From contig CAYVKY010000040.1 of NCBI GenBank assembly GCA_964452115.1, positions 1 through 15,944 of the forward strand: a DNA stretch of 15,944 nucleotides, in the 5' to 3' direction. Origin of the DNA: CAYVKY01 sp964452115 (GTDB lineage Bacteria > Bacteroidota > Ignavibacteria > Tepidaquicellales > Tepidaquicellaceae). Below are positions 7,894 through 14,504 of the stretch, piece after piece. The position numbers were made by a program, and so were the translations under genes. The notes below the pieces were generated by a model. The model saw nothing but the letters and a program-made list of their open reading frames with translations, was not told the DNA's origin and made no database searches. Each line of letters starts with the position of its first letter. Within the stretch, counting starts at the first letter, position 1.

Positions 7894-8097
7894 CAGCCCA
7901 CGACTTTCAGTCGTGGGTAAGTAATAGTATTAAATGAAACCGTTTTAACGGTTTCAAATAATTGCTAAATTTATTTTATTTATTGATTATTATAAATAAT
8001 TAAGATGAATTATTTGATTGATATGAGAAGATTATAAACCGTTGAAACGGTTTAAATAAAAACGACATTCTTTCCCACGACTGAAAGTCGTGGGCTG
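7894..8097 (+). mobile_element. REPIN/MITE-like element: nested hairpins in inverted arrangement, 204 bp
   Basis: The outer 24 bases at 7894-7917 and 8074-8097 are perfect reverse complements. Each is itself a hairpin with a 9-bp stem (cccacgact/agtcgtggg) and a 3-base loop, preceded by CAG or followed by CTG. Inside lies a second hairpin pair: 7935-7956 (tgaaaccgtt/aacggtttca) and 8035-8054 (taaaccgtt/aacggttta). The core of about 80 bases is very AT-rich. This nested symmetry is what REP doublets (REPINs) mobilised by REP-associated tyrosine (IS200/IS605-like Y1) transposases look like. No transposase is encoded, so the element would be non-autonomous. I see no target-site duplication, as expected for Y1 elements. 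The rest of the gap, 8098-8201, holds only a weak bulged stem (acctc-tccg with cggaggt). Confidence 0.7.
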
Positions 8098-8201
8098 AAG
8101 TTTATAAATCCGTTTTTACACAACCTCTCCGACGTAGTCAAAAGGTTAGATAATTACGGAGGTTTATCATTACTAAGCGAATTTGTGAAAGAAAATTTTT
8201 T

Positions 8202-8747
8202 CTATTCCGATAATATTACTTTCAGAATTAATGCGAGAGCAAATCCGTCTTTTATTTCACCGGTGCGGATTAAATCAAGCACTTCGCTGCGTGTGAACCA
8301 CCCGACCTGAAGAATTTCATTCGTGTCAATCTTGTCCGTAATTTTCTTTACATTTTTTGCATGATAACAATGGAACAGCTGGTCGCTCGAACCGATAGAC
8401 GGAAAGTATTCACCGAGATATTTCAAATCTTCATCCGCAACCGCACATCCTGCTTCTTCTTTCAGTTCTTCGATGATGCACTCCCTGTGTGTCTGGTCAG
8501 GAGGCACAGTTCCGGCGGGGGTTTCCCAACTGTAATAGTCATTTATATATCTGTAATTTTTCACGAGAACAATCCTGCCGTCCGCATCCTCCGCAATCAC
8601 GCCTGCTCCCGCTCTGTGATAATGCAGTGCCTCGAATTCAATCATTTTTCCGTCCGGCAGTTCTATCTGCTGCACGTTCAGGTCAATCCAGTTACCCTTG
8701 AATCCCTGCACCGTGCTTTTCACTTTCCAATGTTTATATTCACTCAT
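8202..8747 (-). CDS. Nudix hydrolase, ADP-ribose pyrophosphatase-like
   Basis: A 181-residue soluble protein of the ADP-ribose/nucleoside-diphosphate-sugar class of Nudix enzymes, which hydrolyse X-linked nucleoside diphosphates with Mg2+. The Nudix box spans Gly79-Cys101 (AGTVPPDQT...EELKEEAGC). The catalytic Glu94, Glu97 and Glu98 are present, but the first box Glu is Gln85 and the box Arg is Glu93. The preceding WETPAG and the later DTNEILQVGWF (141-151) fit ADPRases. A TTG at 8759 would add four residues. I prefer the ATG at 8747, whose ATGAGTGA overlaps the icd stop by 8 bases, which suggests translational coupling to isocitrate dehydrogenase. Confidence 0.87.
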   Translation of the reverse strand: MSEYKHWKVKSTVQGFKGNWIDLNVQQIELPDGKMIEFEALHYHRAGAGVIAEDADGRIVLVKNYRYINDYYSWETPAGTVPPDQTHRECIIEELKEEAGCAVADEDLKYLGEYFPSIGSSDQLFHCYHAKNVKKITDKIDTNEILQVGWFTRSEVLDLIRTGEIKDGFALALILKVILSE

Positions 8748-10098
8748 TAAAATTTTCAATTATTAGTTTACCGAATTCCGAACACTTCACAACTGTTGAA
8801 CCTTTGAGCTGCTCGGCAAAATCAATCGTTACTTTTTTCTGCTGAATGGTTTTCCTGATGCCGTTTTCAATCAATGCTGCGGCTTCACCCCATCCTAAAT
8901 ATTCCAGCATCATTTTTCCCGACAGGATGAGCGATGACGGATTTGCCTTATCAAGATTTGCAAATGTTGGCGCGGTGCCGTGCGTGGCTTCAAAGATTGC
9001 ATTCCCCGTGATGTAATTTATGTTTGCACCCGGTGCAATACCGATGCCGCCAACCTGCGCCGCTATTGCATCGGAAAGATAATCACCGTTCAGATTTTCG
9101 GATGCTATGATATCAAAATCTTCAGGAGCAATCAGCACCTGCTGAAGTGCATTATCTGCGATAACGTCATTAATAAAAATTTTTCCTGACGAGAGAGCTT
9201 CATTTTTTGCTTCGAGCGCTTCCAATCTTCCCGAACTTTTCAAAATCTCATTGAACTGTTTCATAGTAAAAACTTTGCCGCCATACTGCTGCTCAGCAAT
9301 GTCATAAGCCCAGTTCATAAACGAACCGGATGTGTATTTCATAATATTTCCCTTATGAACAATAGTTACTTTTTTGCGTTTGTTCCTCAGGGCATAGTCA
9401 ATCGCAGCAGACATAAGCCGTTCCGACCCGATTTTCGAAATCACTTTAATTCCGATTCCAAGATACAGCGTGCCGGTTTTTTCCCTGCCAGACAGCTGCT
9501 GAAATTCGTTTACTTTTTCAATACTGCCGAATCTGATTTTTTCAAATTCTTCAGGGAATTCGTTTTTGATAAAATTCAGTATCTTTACATTCTCGGGTGT
9601 TGCCGCTTCGAATTCGATTCCCGTATAAATGTCTTCCGTATTTTCACGGAATACCACCATATCAACTTTCTCCGGTTTGCGAGTCGGAGTTTCGAGTCCG
9701 CCGTAATATTTCACCGGCCTCAGACAAACGTATAGGTCAAGCGTCTGGCGCAGCGTTACATTAAGAGACCTGATGCCGCCGCCAACGGGTGTTGTAAGCG
9801 GACCTTTGATGCCGACAAGATTTTTTCTGAGTATATCAAGTGTTTCATCGGGAAGCCAGTGATAAAATTTATCGAACGCTTTTTCACCTGCAAAAATTTC
9901 GAGCCACCTGATTTTTCTTTTGCCCGAATATGCCTGACTTACAGCTTCATTGAATACAGGCATAGCCGCATTCCAGATATCCGAACCGATGCCGTCGCCC
10001 ACTATATAAGGAATTACAGGGTTATCGGGCACGATTAACCTGCCGTTTTCAATTTTTATTTCTCCGGGTGCAGAATTATTAACGGATTGATTTTGCAT
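8740..10098 (-). CDS. icd: Isocitrate dehydrogenase, E. coli Icd-like; coenzyme preference unclear
   Basis: A 452-residue enzyme of the isocitrate/isopropylmalate dehydrogenase family that oxidatively decarboxylates isocitrate to 2-oxoglutarate in the TCA cycle. All substrate and metal residues known from E. coli Icd are present: Ser111, Asn113, Arg117, Arg127, Arg151 (SLNVTLRQTLD... and FREN), Tyr158, Lys249, Asp315, Asp339 and Asp343. NGDYLSDAIAAQVGGIGIAP (338-357) and KCSEFG (438-443) are diagnostic. It is longer than the 416-residue E. coli enzyme through an N-terminal extension and an insert at about 275-305. The E. coli NADP-selecting residues Lys344, Tyr345, Tyr391 and Arg395 correspond to Thr378, Phe379, Ile425 and Glu429, so NADP use cannot be assumed. 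The ATG at 10098 faces rpsT across a 42-base divergent gap. Confidence 0.93.
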   Translation of the reverse strand: MQNQSVNNSAPGEIKIENGRLIVPDNPVIPYIVGDGIGSDIWNAAMPVFNEAVSQAYSGKRKIRWLEIFAGEKAFDKFYHWLPDETLDILRKNLVGIKGPLTTPVGGGIRSLNVTLRQTLDLYVCLRPVKYYGGLETPTRKPEKVDMVVFRENTEDIYTGIEFEAATPENVKILNFIKNEFPEEFEKIRFGSIEKVNEFQQLSGREKTGTLYLGIGIKVISKIGSERLMSAAIDYALRNKRKKVTIVHKGNIMKYTSGSFMNWAYDIAEQQYGGKVFTMKQFNEILKSSGRLEALEAKNEALSSGKIFINDVIADNALQQVLIAPEDFDIIASENLNGDYLSDAIAAQVGGIGIAPGANINYITGNAIFEATHGTAPTFANLDKANPSSLILSGKMMLEYLGWGEAAALIENGIRKTIQQKKVTIDFAEQLKGSTVVKCSEFGKLIIENFNE

Positions 10099-10140
10099 TT
10101 TAAATTAAGTAAATTAAATGTTTTAAAATTTGATACAACT

Positions 10141-10398
10141 ATGCCATTAAGACATAAATCAGCTCAGAAAAGAGCCAGACAGACAAAGAAAAGAACAGAA
10201 AAGAATAAAGCAGTAAAAGCGCTTATCAAGGGCTCAGTAAAAAGAGTAACTTCGACCAAAGATAAAGCAACTGCCGAGAGTGAACTTAAAAAAACAGTTT
10301 CTATATTAGACCGTGCTTCAACCAAAGGCATTATTCATAAGAACAAAGCCGCCAACAAGAAATCCGAACTTGCAAAGCACGTGCGCAAACTCTCATAA
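10141..10398 (+). CDS. rpsT: 30S ribosomal protein S20
   Basis: An 85-residue, Lys/Arg-rich all-helical protein that binds 16S rRNA in the small subunit. The start MPLRHKSAQKRARQTKKR is the typical S20 N-terminus, followed by the conserved K-N-K-A core and the C-terminal KGIIHKNKAANKKSELAK block. An in-frame upstream start at 10087 would add 18 residues not found in S20 and overlap icd, so the ATG at 10141 is used. It is a single-gene unit, as often for rpsT, divergent from icd and followed by hairpin terminators. Confidence 0.96.
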   Translation: MPLRHKSAQKRARQTKKRTEKNKAVKALIKGSVKRVTSTKDKATAESELKKTVSILDRASTKGIIHKNKAANKKSELAKHVRKLS

Positions 10399-10437
10399 TA
10401 TTCTTTAGCAATATAACAAGATTTTTTATTTTAATAT

Positions 10438-10478
10438 ATGCTGATGATATCTTTTTATAAAGATTATCGGCATTTTTT
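10438..10478 (+). terminator. Intrinsic terminator of rpsT
   Basis: The arms atgctgat and atcggcat (8 pairs with one G-U), continued by atcttt/aaagat after a small internal loop, form a hairpin at 10438-10473, followed by six T residues. It lies 40 bases after the rpsT stop. Confidence 0.7.
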
Positions 10479-10526
10479 ATTTATACCACTGATTTGAAGG
10501 AGTAAAATTTCCCCTGCAATGACTTT

Positions 10527-10568
10527 AATAATCCTTCCTGTACCGGATACAGGAAGGATTATTTTTTA
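10527..10568 (+). terminator. Second strong hairpin, terminator-like on the plus strand
   Basis: A perfect 16-bp stem (10527-10542 with 10548-10563) with the 5-base loop ccgga is followed by four more T residues, an A and TT. On the minus strand the stem is followed by AAAGTC, so it is not a good terminator for ridA, which ends 20 bases away. It may back up the rpsT terminator, end a short RNA, or protect the 3' end of the ridA mRNA. Confidence 0.6.
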
Positions 10569-10587
10569 TTAAAATTTTTCTAATTAA

Positions 10588-10968
10588 TTACGGTTTCAAA
10601 GCGATGAGCTCTATCTCAACCGGTACGTCTTTCGGAAGACGCCCTACCTGAACGGCGCTTCTTGCAGGTGCATTATCTGAGGGAAAGTAGAGGGAATATA
10701 CTTCGTTCATAGCAGTGAAGTCATTCATATCCTTCAGAAATACCGTGGTCTTTACTACGTTTGCCATTGATGAGCCGTTGTCTTCAAGTATTGCTTTAAG
10801 GTTTTCGAGCACTCTCTCAGTCTGTTCTTTGATTCCTCCCTGAACGAGGTTTCCTTTATTGTCTGCCGGAATCTGTCCCGATATAAAAATAAAATTTCCC
10901 GCCTGCACTGCAACCGAATACGGTCCGATTGGAGGCGGCACTTTGCTGCTTTTTAATATAGTTTTCAT
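10588..10968 (-). CDS. ridA: RidA/YjgF enamine/imine deaminase
   Basis: A 126-residue cytosolic protein of the RidA family, which hydrolyses reactive 2-aminoacrylate-type enamines and imines formed by PLP enzymes; members are trimers with the active site between subunits. Residues match active RidA: GPYS (15-18), SGQIP (30-34), Arg103 in NAPARSAVQV (the residue needed for deaminase activity) and Glu118 in VEIELIA. The E. coli Cys107 position is Ala105, which is not thought essential. The ATG at 10968 gives MKTILKSSKVPPPIGPYS, the family-typical start; longer readings run into parB. It begins 4 bases after the parB stop and is the last gene of the par operon. Confidence 0.92.
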   Translation of the reverse strand: MKTILKSSKVPPPIGPYSVAVQAGNFIFISGQIPADNKGNLVQGGIKEQTERVLENLKAILEDNGSSMANVVKTTVFLKDMNDFTAMNEVYSLYFPSDNAPARSAVQVGRLPKDVPVEIELIALKP

Positions 10969-10972
10969 TTTT

Positions 10973-11866
10973 TTAAAAATTAATTTTTGTACAAATCTCG
11001 AGAATTCTCTCGAGGTCATCTTCTGAATAGTATTCGATTATTATTTCGCCTTTCGAATTTCCTTTATCAACAATTTTCACCTTCGTTCCGAAAAATGTCA
11101 TCAACTGATTTTCAATATCCGTGTTACCCGGCGGCTGTTCCTTTTTTGTGCGCGATGATTTTTTCCGCTTTGCAAATTTTTTTGTGAGGTCATCCAGCTC
11201 CCTCACCGTAAGATTTTCCGCAATTATTTTTTTCCAGATTCCGAATTGCGCCTTTTCATTGTCCACACGTAATATCATCCGGGCGTGCGCCTCTGTGATG
11301 TCGCCTATTATGAGTGACTGCTTTATTTCATCCGGAAGTTTCTGAAGCCTCAGAAAATTTGCCACCGTGCTGCGCTGGCGCGACACTTTATCCGCTATCT
11401 GTTCCTGTGTTAATCCGTACTCATCAATCAGTCTCTGATATGAATTCGACAGTTCAATCGGATTCAGATTTTCCCTCTGAATATTTTCGATTAATGCAAG
11501 CTCCATCATACTGTCCGGCTGCGCCTTATAAATATATGCAGGCACGGTTCTCAAGCCAGCGCGCATCGCCGCTCTCACGCGGCGCTCGCCTGCTATCAGT
11601 TCATACATTTCCGCAGTATCGGACTGCCTCACCGTCACCGGCTGAAGTATGCCGTTGAGTTTAATTGAATCGGCAAGTTCGTTCAGTTTTTCTTCATCAA
11701 AATTTTCTCTCGGCTGCGATTTATTGAAAATAATATTCTTTATATCAAGTTCGATAAACGCTCCGCCTTCAGGCGGCAATTCTTCCCTGATTGAATTTAT
11801 ATCTACATTTTTCTCGCCGAAGATTGCTGACAATCCCTTCCCGAGCGAGTGCTTTTTGTTATCCAT
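10973..11866 (-). CDS. parB: Chromosome partitioning protein ParB (Spo0J-type)
   Basis: A 297-residue centromere-binding CTPase of chromosome segregation. N-terminal KHSLGKGLSAIFGE (5-18) is the conserved ParA-contact region with the GKGL motif. The CTP-binding fold carries QPRENFDEEKLNELADSI (51-68), GERRVRA (93-99) and ENIQR (127-131). The helix-turn-helix that reads parS is at about 151-175 (LTQEQIADKV...STVANFLRL). The end (about 240-297) is the dimerisation domain. The ATG at 11866 overlaps the parA stop by 8 bases (ATGGATAA), so an earlier in-frame start inside parA is unlikely. No canonical parS is visible in the window; parS sites usually lie nearer the origin. Confidence 0.95.
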   Translation of the reverse strand: MDNKKHSLGKGLSAIFGEKNVDINSIREELPPEGGAFIELDIKNIIFNKSQPRENFDEEKLNELADSIKLNGILQPVTVRQSDTAEMYELIAGERRVRAAMRAGLRTVPAYIYKAQPDSMMELALIENIQRENLNPIELSNSYQRLIDEYGLTQEQIADKVSRQRSTVANFLRLQKLPDEIKQSLIIGDITEAHARMILRVDNEKAQFGIWKKIIAENLTVRELDDLTKKFAKRKKSSRTKKEQPPGNTDIENQLMTFFGTKVKIVDKGNSKGEIIIEYYSEDDLERILEICTKINF

Positions 11867-12686
11867 TTTTTCCGTCCGGATTAATTTTTTCAAATACATC
11901 GGTCAGCGATGTAATGTTCCTTGTTATCATTTCCTTCCCCAGGTCCATATAGTTTGCCGAGCCCATACATTCGGCATCATAAAGGAAAACCGGTTTTCCG
12001 AAGCTCGGTGCTTCGCCGATTTTTACATTTCTGTATATTTTTGTTTCAAAAACTTTTTCACCGAAAAATTTTCTCAGCTCTGCTTCCACCTGATTTGCCA
12101 GACGCAGCCGCGAATCGAACATAGTCAGGAGATATCCTTCGATATTGATTTTCGGGTTAAAAGTATTTTTCACCATTTTTATTGTGTTAAGCAGCTGCGA
12201 CAGCCCTTCAAGCGCATAATATTCGCACTGCACCGGAATCAGCACCGAATTCGCCGCTGTCAGTGCATTCAGCGTAATCAACCCCAAAGACGGCGGACAG
12301 TCAATAAAAATAAAATCATATTTATCCGGATATGCATCAATCATCTGCATCAATTTGGTTTTCAGGATTGATTCCCTGTAAGGCAGCTGCACAAGTTCAA
12401 TTTCAGCGGCAACAAAATTTATATGCGATGTGATTACGTCAAAATTTTCAATTTCGGTTTTTTTTGCGGCTACGTCTGCCGGTTTCGGAGAAACAATAAT
12501 TTCATATATTGTATTTCCGTCGTCCTGTGCCTGTAAACCTACGCCCGTTGTGGCGTTTGCCTGCGGGTCGGAATCAATCAGCAAAACTTTTTTTCCGAGC
12601 AATGCAACCGCAGCAGAAAGATTAACTGCTGTCGTGGTTTTTCCGACACCGCCTTTTTGATTTGCAATAGAAATAATTTTTGTCAT
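11859..12686 (-). CDS. parA: Chromosome partitioning ATPase ParA (Soj)
   Basis: A 275-residue P-loop ATPase with the deviant Walker A KGGVGKTT at 11-18 (signature Lys11, Lys16), the A' box LLIDSDPQANATTG at 35-48, and Walker B FIFIDCPPSLG at 125-135 (Asp129). It has no N-terminal helix-turn-helix, so it is the short chromosomal Soj type rather than a plasmid ParA. Its ATP-dependent dimer binds DNA nonspecifically and moves ParB-parS complexes. The ATG at 12686 lies 1 base after the stop of the upstream hydrolase gene, and parB overlaps its end, so the genes are surely cotranscribed. Confidence 0.95.
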   Translation of the reverse strand: MTKIISIANQKGGVGKTTTAVNLSAAVALLGKKVLLIDSDPQANATTGVGLQAQDDGNTIYEIIVSPKPADVAAKKTEIENFDVITSHINFVAAEIELVQLPYRESILKTKLMQMIDAYPDKYDFIFIDCPPSLGLITLNALTAANSVLIPVQCEYYALEGLSQLLNTIKMVKNTFNPKINIEGYLLTMFDSRLRLANQVEAELRKFFGEKVFETKIYRNVKIGEAPSFGKPVFLYDAECMGSANYMDLGKEMITRNITSLTDVFEKINPDGKNG

Positions 12687-12687
12687 G

Positions 12688-13365
12688 TCAAATATTGATT
12701 ATATCCTCGGGGTTCATTATCAGGCATTTCTTTCCGATTGACTGCACTTTGCGGCAGAAGTCTCCGGCATCCGCCTTTATCACTTCGAATGTGTTATAAT
12801 GTATCGGCACCGTAACCCGCGCCCTGATATATTCAACTGCCTTCACGGCTTCGTCAACACCCATTGTAAAATTATCGCCGATAGGCAGAAATGCATAGTC
12901 AATTTTATTCGTCATTCCGATATTTTTCATATCATCAAAAAGGCATGTATCGCCTGCGTGATAAATCACTTTTCCGTCCATGTGAATCAGCACACCTGCA
13001 GATTCTCCCGCATAGTTTCCGTCTATTGTCGAAGATGAATGATGGGCCATTGTAAGGCGTACTCGTCCGAACGGGAAATTATATCCGCCGCCAATATTAA
13101 GCGGGTGCGATTTCAGTCCCTTTTTTGTGGCATATCCTGCAAGTTCAAAAGTCGCAATCACCGTGGCGCCGAATTTCTTTGCGAGGTATTCAGTATCTCC
13201 GTAATGGTCACCGTGGCCGTGTGTCAGTATAATGTAATCACACTTTGAAATATCATCTTTTGAAATTTTCGAAGCGGGATTTCCCGAAATAAACGGATCA
13301 ATTAATATACTGAAAGAATCATTCTCTATTTGTACAAAAGAATGAGAGTGATACGTGATTTTCAT
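12688..13365 (-). CDS. UPF0173 metal-dependent hydrolase (metallo-beta-lactamase fold)
   Basis: A 225-residue cytosolic protein of the UPF0173 (YtkL-like) family. The metal-binding motif is THGHGDHYGD at 48-57 (His49, His51, Asp53, His54), with His109, Asp139 (HAGDT) and His189 (PIHYNTF) as the remaining ligands of a two-metal site. The N-terminus MKITYHSHSFVQIE and the LIDPFISGNP segment are typical of the family. The physiological substrate of the family is not established. It opens the par operon, one base before parA. Length is normal. Confidence 0.93.
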   Translation of the reverse strand: MKITYHSHSFVQIENDSFSILIDPFISGNPASKISKDDISKCDYIILTHGHGDHYGDTEYLAKKFGATVIATFELAGYATKKGLKSHPLNIGGGYNFPFGRVRLTMAHHSSSTIDGNYAGESAGVLIHMDGKVIYHAGDTCLFDDMKNIGMTNKIDYAFLPIGDNFTMGVDEAVKAVEYIRARVTVPIHYNTFEVIKADAGDFCRKVQSIGKKCLIMNPEDIINI

Positions 13366-13569
13366 TGCCGTATTATTTATATTTAGTTTATCAAAGTAAT
13401 ATTAATAAAAATTTAATTCAATTCACTTGAAACAGTGCGCGAAGGCAGTGTATCAAGCCCTTTCTTTCCAAATGTCCCTTTGGGAATGCTGTTTTTAATT
13501 CTTCATTCTAATTTTTTATTGAATAAGAGTTTTATTTCTTGTAAGTTGATAAAATCTAAATTATACAAA

Positions 13570-14433
13570 ATGAAAAATACTGTTTTAATTTTTTTGGTTT
13601 TAATTTCAATTACATTATTATCGGGATGCGATAATGCGACAAATGTGATTCAGGACATTATTTCAAATAAAGTATCGGCAAAAGACCGCCTCGATTCGGC
13701 GAATGCACAGGCATTGAGGAAATACGGTGTGAATTCGAAACTCGTTTTAATACTCGGGCAGAACGTTATATATTCCGGCACAGATATGGGAAAAACCGAT
13801 ATTTCCATCATCAGCGGAATTTCAGACCCGAACTCTCTCGGGGCGTGGATTTATGTTTATAAAAAATCCGGCACCGACTCTCTCGCAGTGTTCACACCCG
13901 ACCCTACACCGGGTGCGAGAAACTGCATAGAACTTACAAAAATTTTTAATATTAACACGCTGCTTTCTTTGATTCCGGATACATCAGCCAAGAACATAGT
14001 TTCAGGCGCAATATCACTTATCAATAACAGTAATTTTAATATAACAACACAGTCGAGCGCGCTTCTGGACAGTTATGATGCTCTTACGCTTGGAAATACT
14101 TCGAGTCCCGTGATTAAATTTAATTCATCGTTTGTGCCGTCTGCAAGTTATGTAAACGGAAATTCGTTTTTCTCTTCAGATACGCTCGGCACAACAAGAA
14201 CCGTGAATATGTTTTTAATTCCTGCGCTCGGAACGCTGAACCTTCCGAATTATATCACAACATTACTCGGATTCCCGCCTGACTTGTGGGTTGTAAATTA
14301 TAAGAAATCCGCCGGCTCGCAAACGAGCAATCTGATTGTCGGTACAACGGTGCAGTCATCGCAGATTTTGCAGATACCGGTTCTGAGTTTAACGAGCAAA
14401 GCGATAAATATATCATCAACTGCGAGTAAATAA
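13570..14433 (+). CDS. Unrecognised lipoprotein
   Basis: I do not recognise the family. The 287-residue product begins with a lipoprotein signal: MKNTVLIFLVLISITLLSGC, with LLSGC as lipobox and Cys20 as the lipidated residue, so it should be membrane-anchored in the envelope. The mature part (AKDRLDSANAQALRKYG..., then alternating hydrophobic and polar stretches rich in Ser, Thr and Asn) looks mainly beta-sheet with no repeats or catalytic motif I can name. A GTG at 13435 would give a longer frame, but it would bury the signal peptide 45 residues inside; the ATG at 13570 is right. It is divergent from the par operon (204-base gap, no clear promoter) and 71 bases upstream of gltA on the same strand. 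Confidence 0.82.
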   Translation: MKNTVLIFLVLISITLLSGCDNATNVIQDIISNKVSAKDRLDSANAQALRKYGVNSKLVLILGQNVIYSGTDMGKTDISIISGISDPNSLGAWIYVYKKSGTDSLAVFTPDPTPGARNCIELTKIFNINTLLSLIPDTSAKNIVSGAISLINNSNFNITTQSSALLDSYDALTLGNTSSPVIKFNSSFVPSASYVNGNSFFSSDTLGTTRTVNMFLIPALGTLNLPNYITTLLGFPPDLWVVNYKKSAGSQTSNLIVGTTVQSSQILQIPVLSLTSKAINISSTASK

Positions 14434-14504
14434 GATGTAATTGCAAAGACGCCTGAAACTACGGAATAACAAATATTGTTAGTATTTTAAATTAATCAAC
14501 TATT

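Noticed and set aside
7935..8054. Palindromes TGAAACCGTT... considered as parS sites near parAB
   Set aside because: They resemble parS only in the GAAAC part; the central CACGTG of TGTTTCACGTGAAACA is missing and they belong to the nested-hairpin element.
8748..8759. TTG start of the Nudix protein at 8759
   Set aside because: The ATG at 8747 gives a natural start with a stop/start overlap; the four extra residues carry no family signal.
10087..10140. Upstream start giving S20 an 18-residue N-terminal extension
   Set aside because: S20 proteins start at the MPLRHKSAQKR position; the extension overlaps icd and resembles no S20.
10099..10140. Promoter in the 42-base icd-rpsT divergent gap
   Set aside because: A TAAAATTTG string at 10124-10132 has the wrong internal spacing for the Bacteroidota -7 box, and no TTTG lies at a proper distance; it cannot be called.
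10519..10572. Short frame of 17 codons starting at ATG 10519 after GGAG
   Set aside because: The GGAG lies 16 bases before the ATG, too far, and the frame runs through the 16-bp terminator-like stem.
13435..13569. GTG start extending the lipoprotein by 45 residues
   Set aside because: The extension would put the lipoprotein signal peptide inside the chain; the ATG at 13570 starts exactly at the signal.
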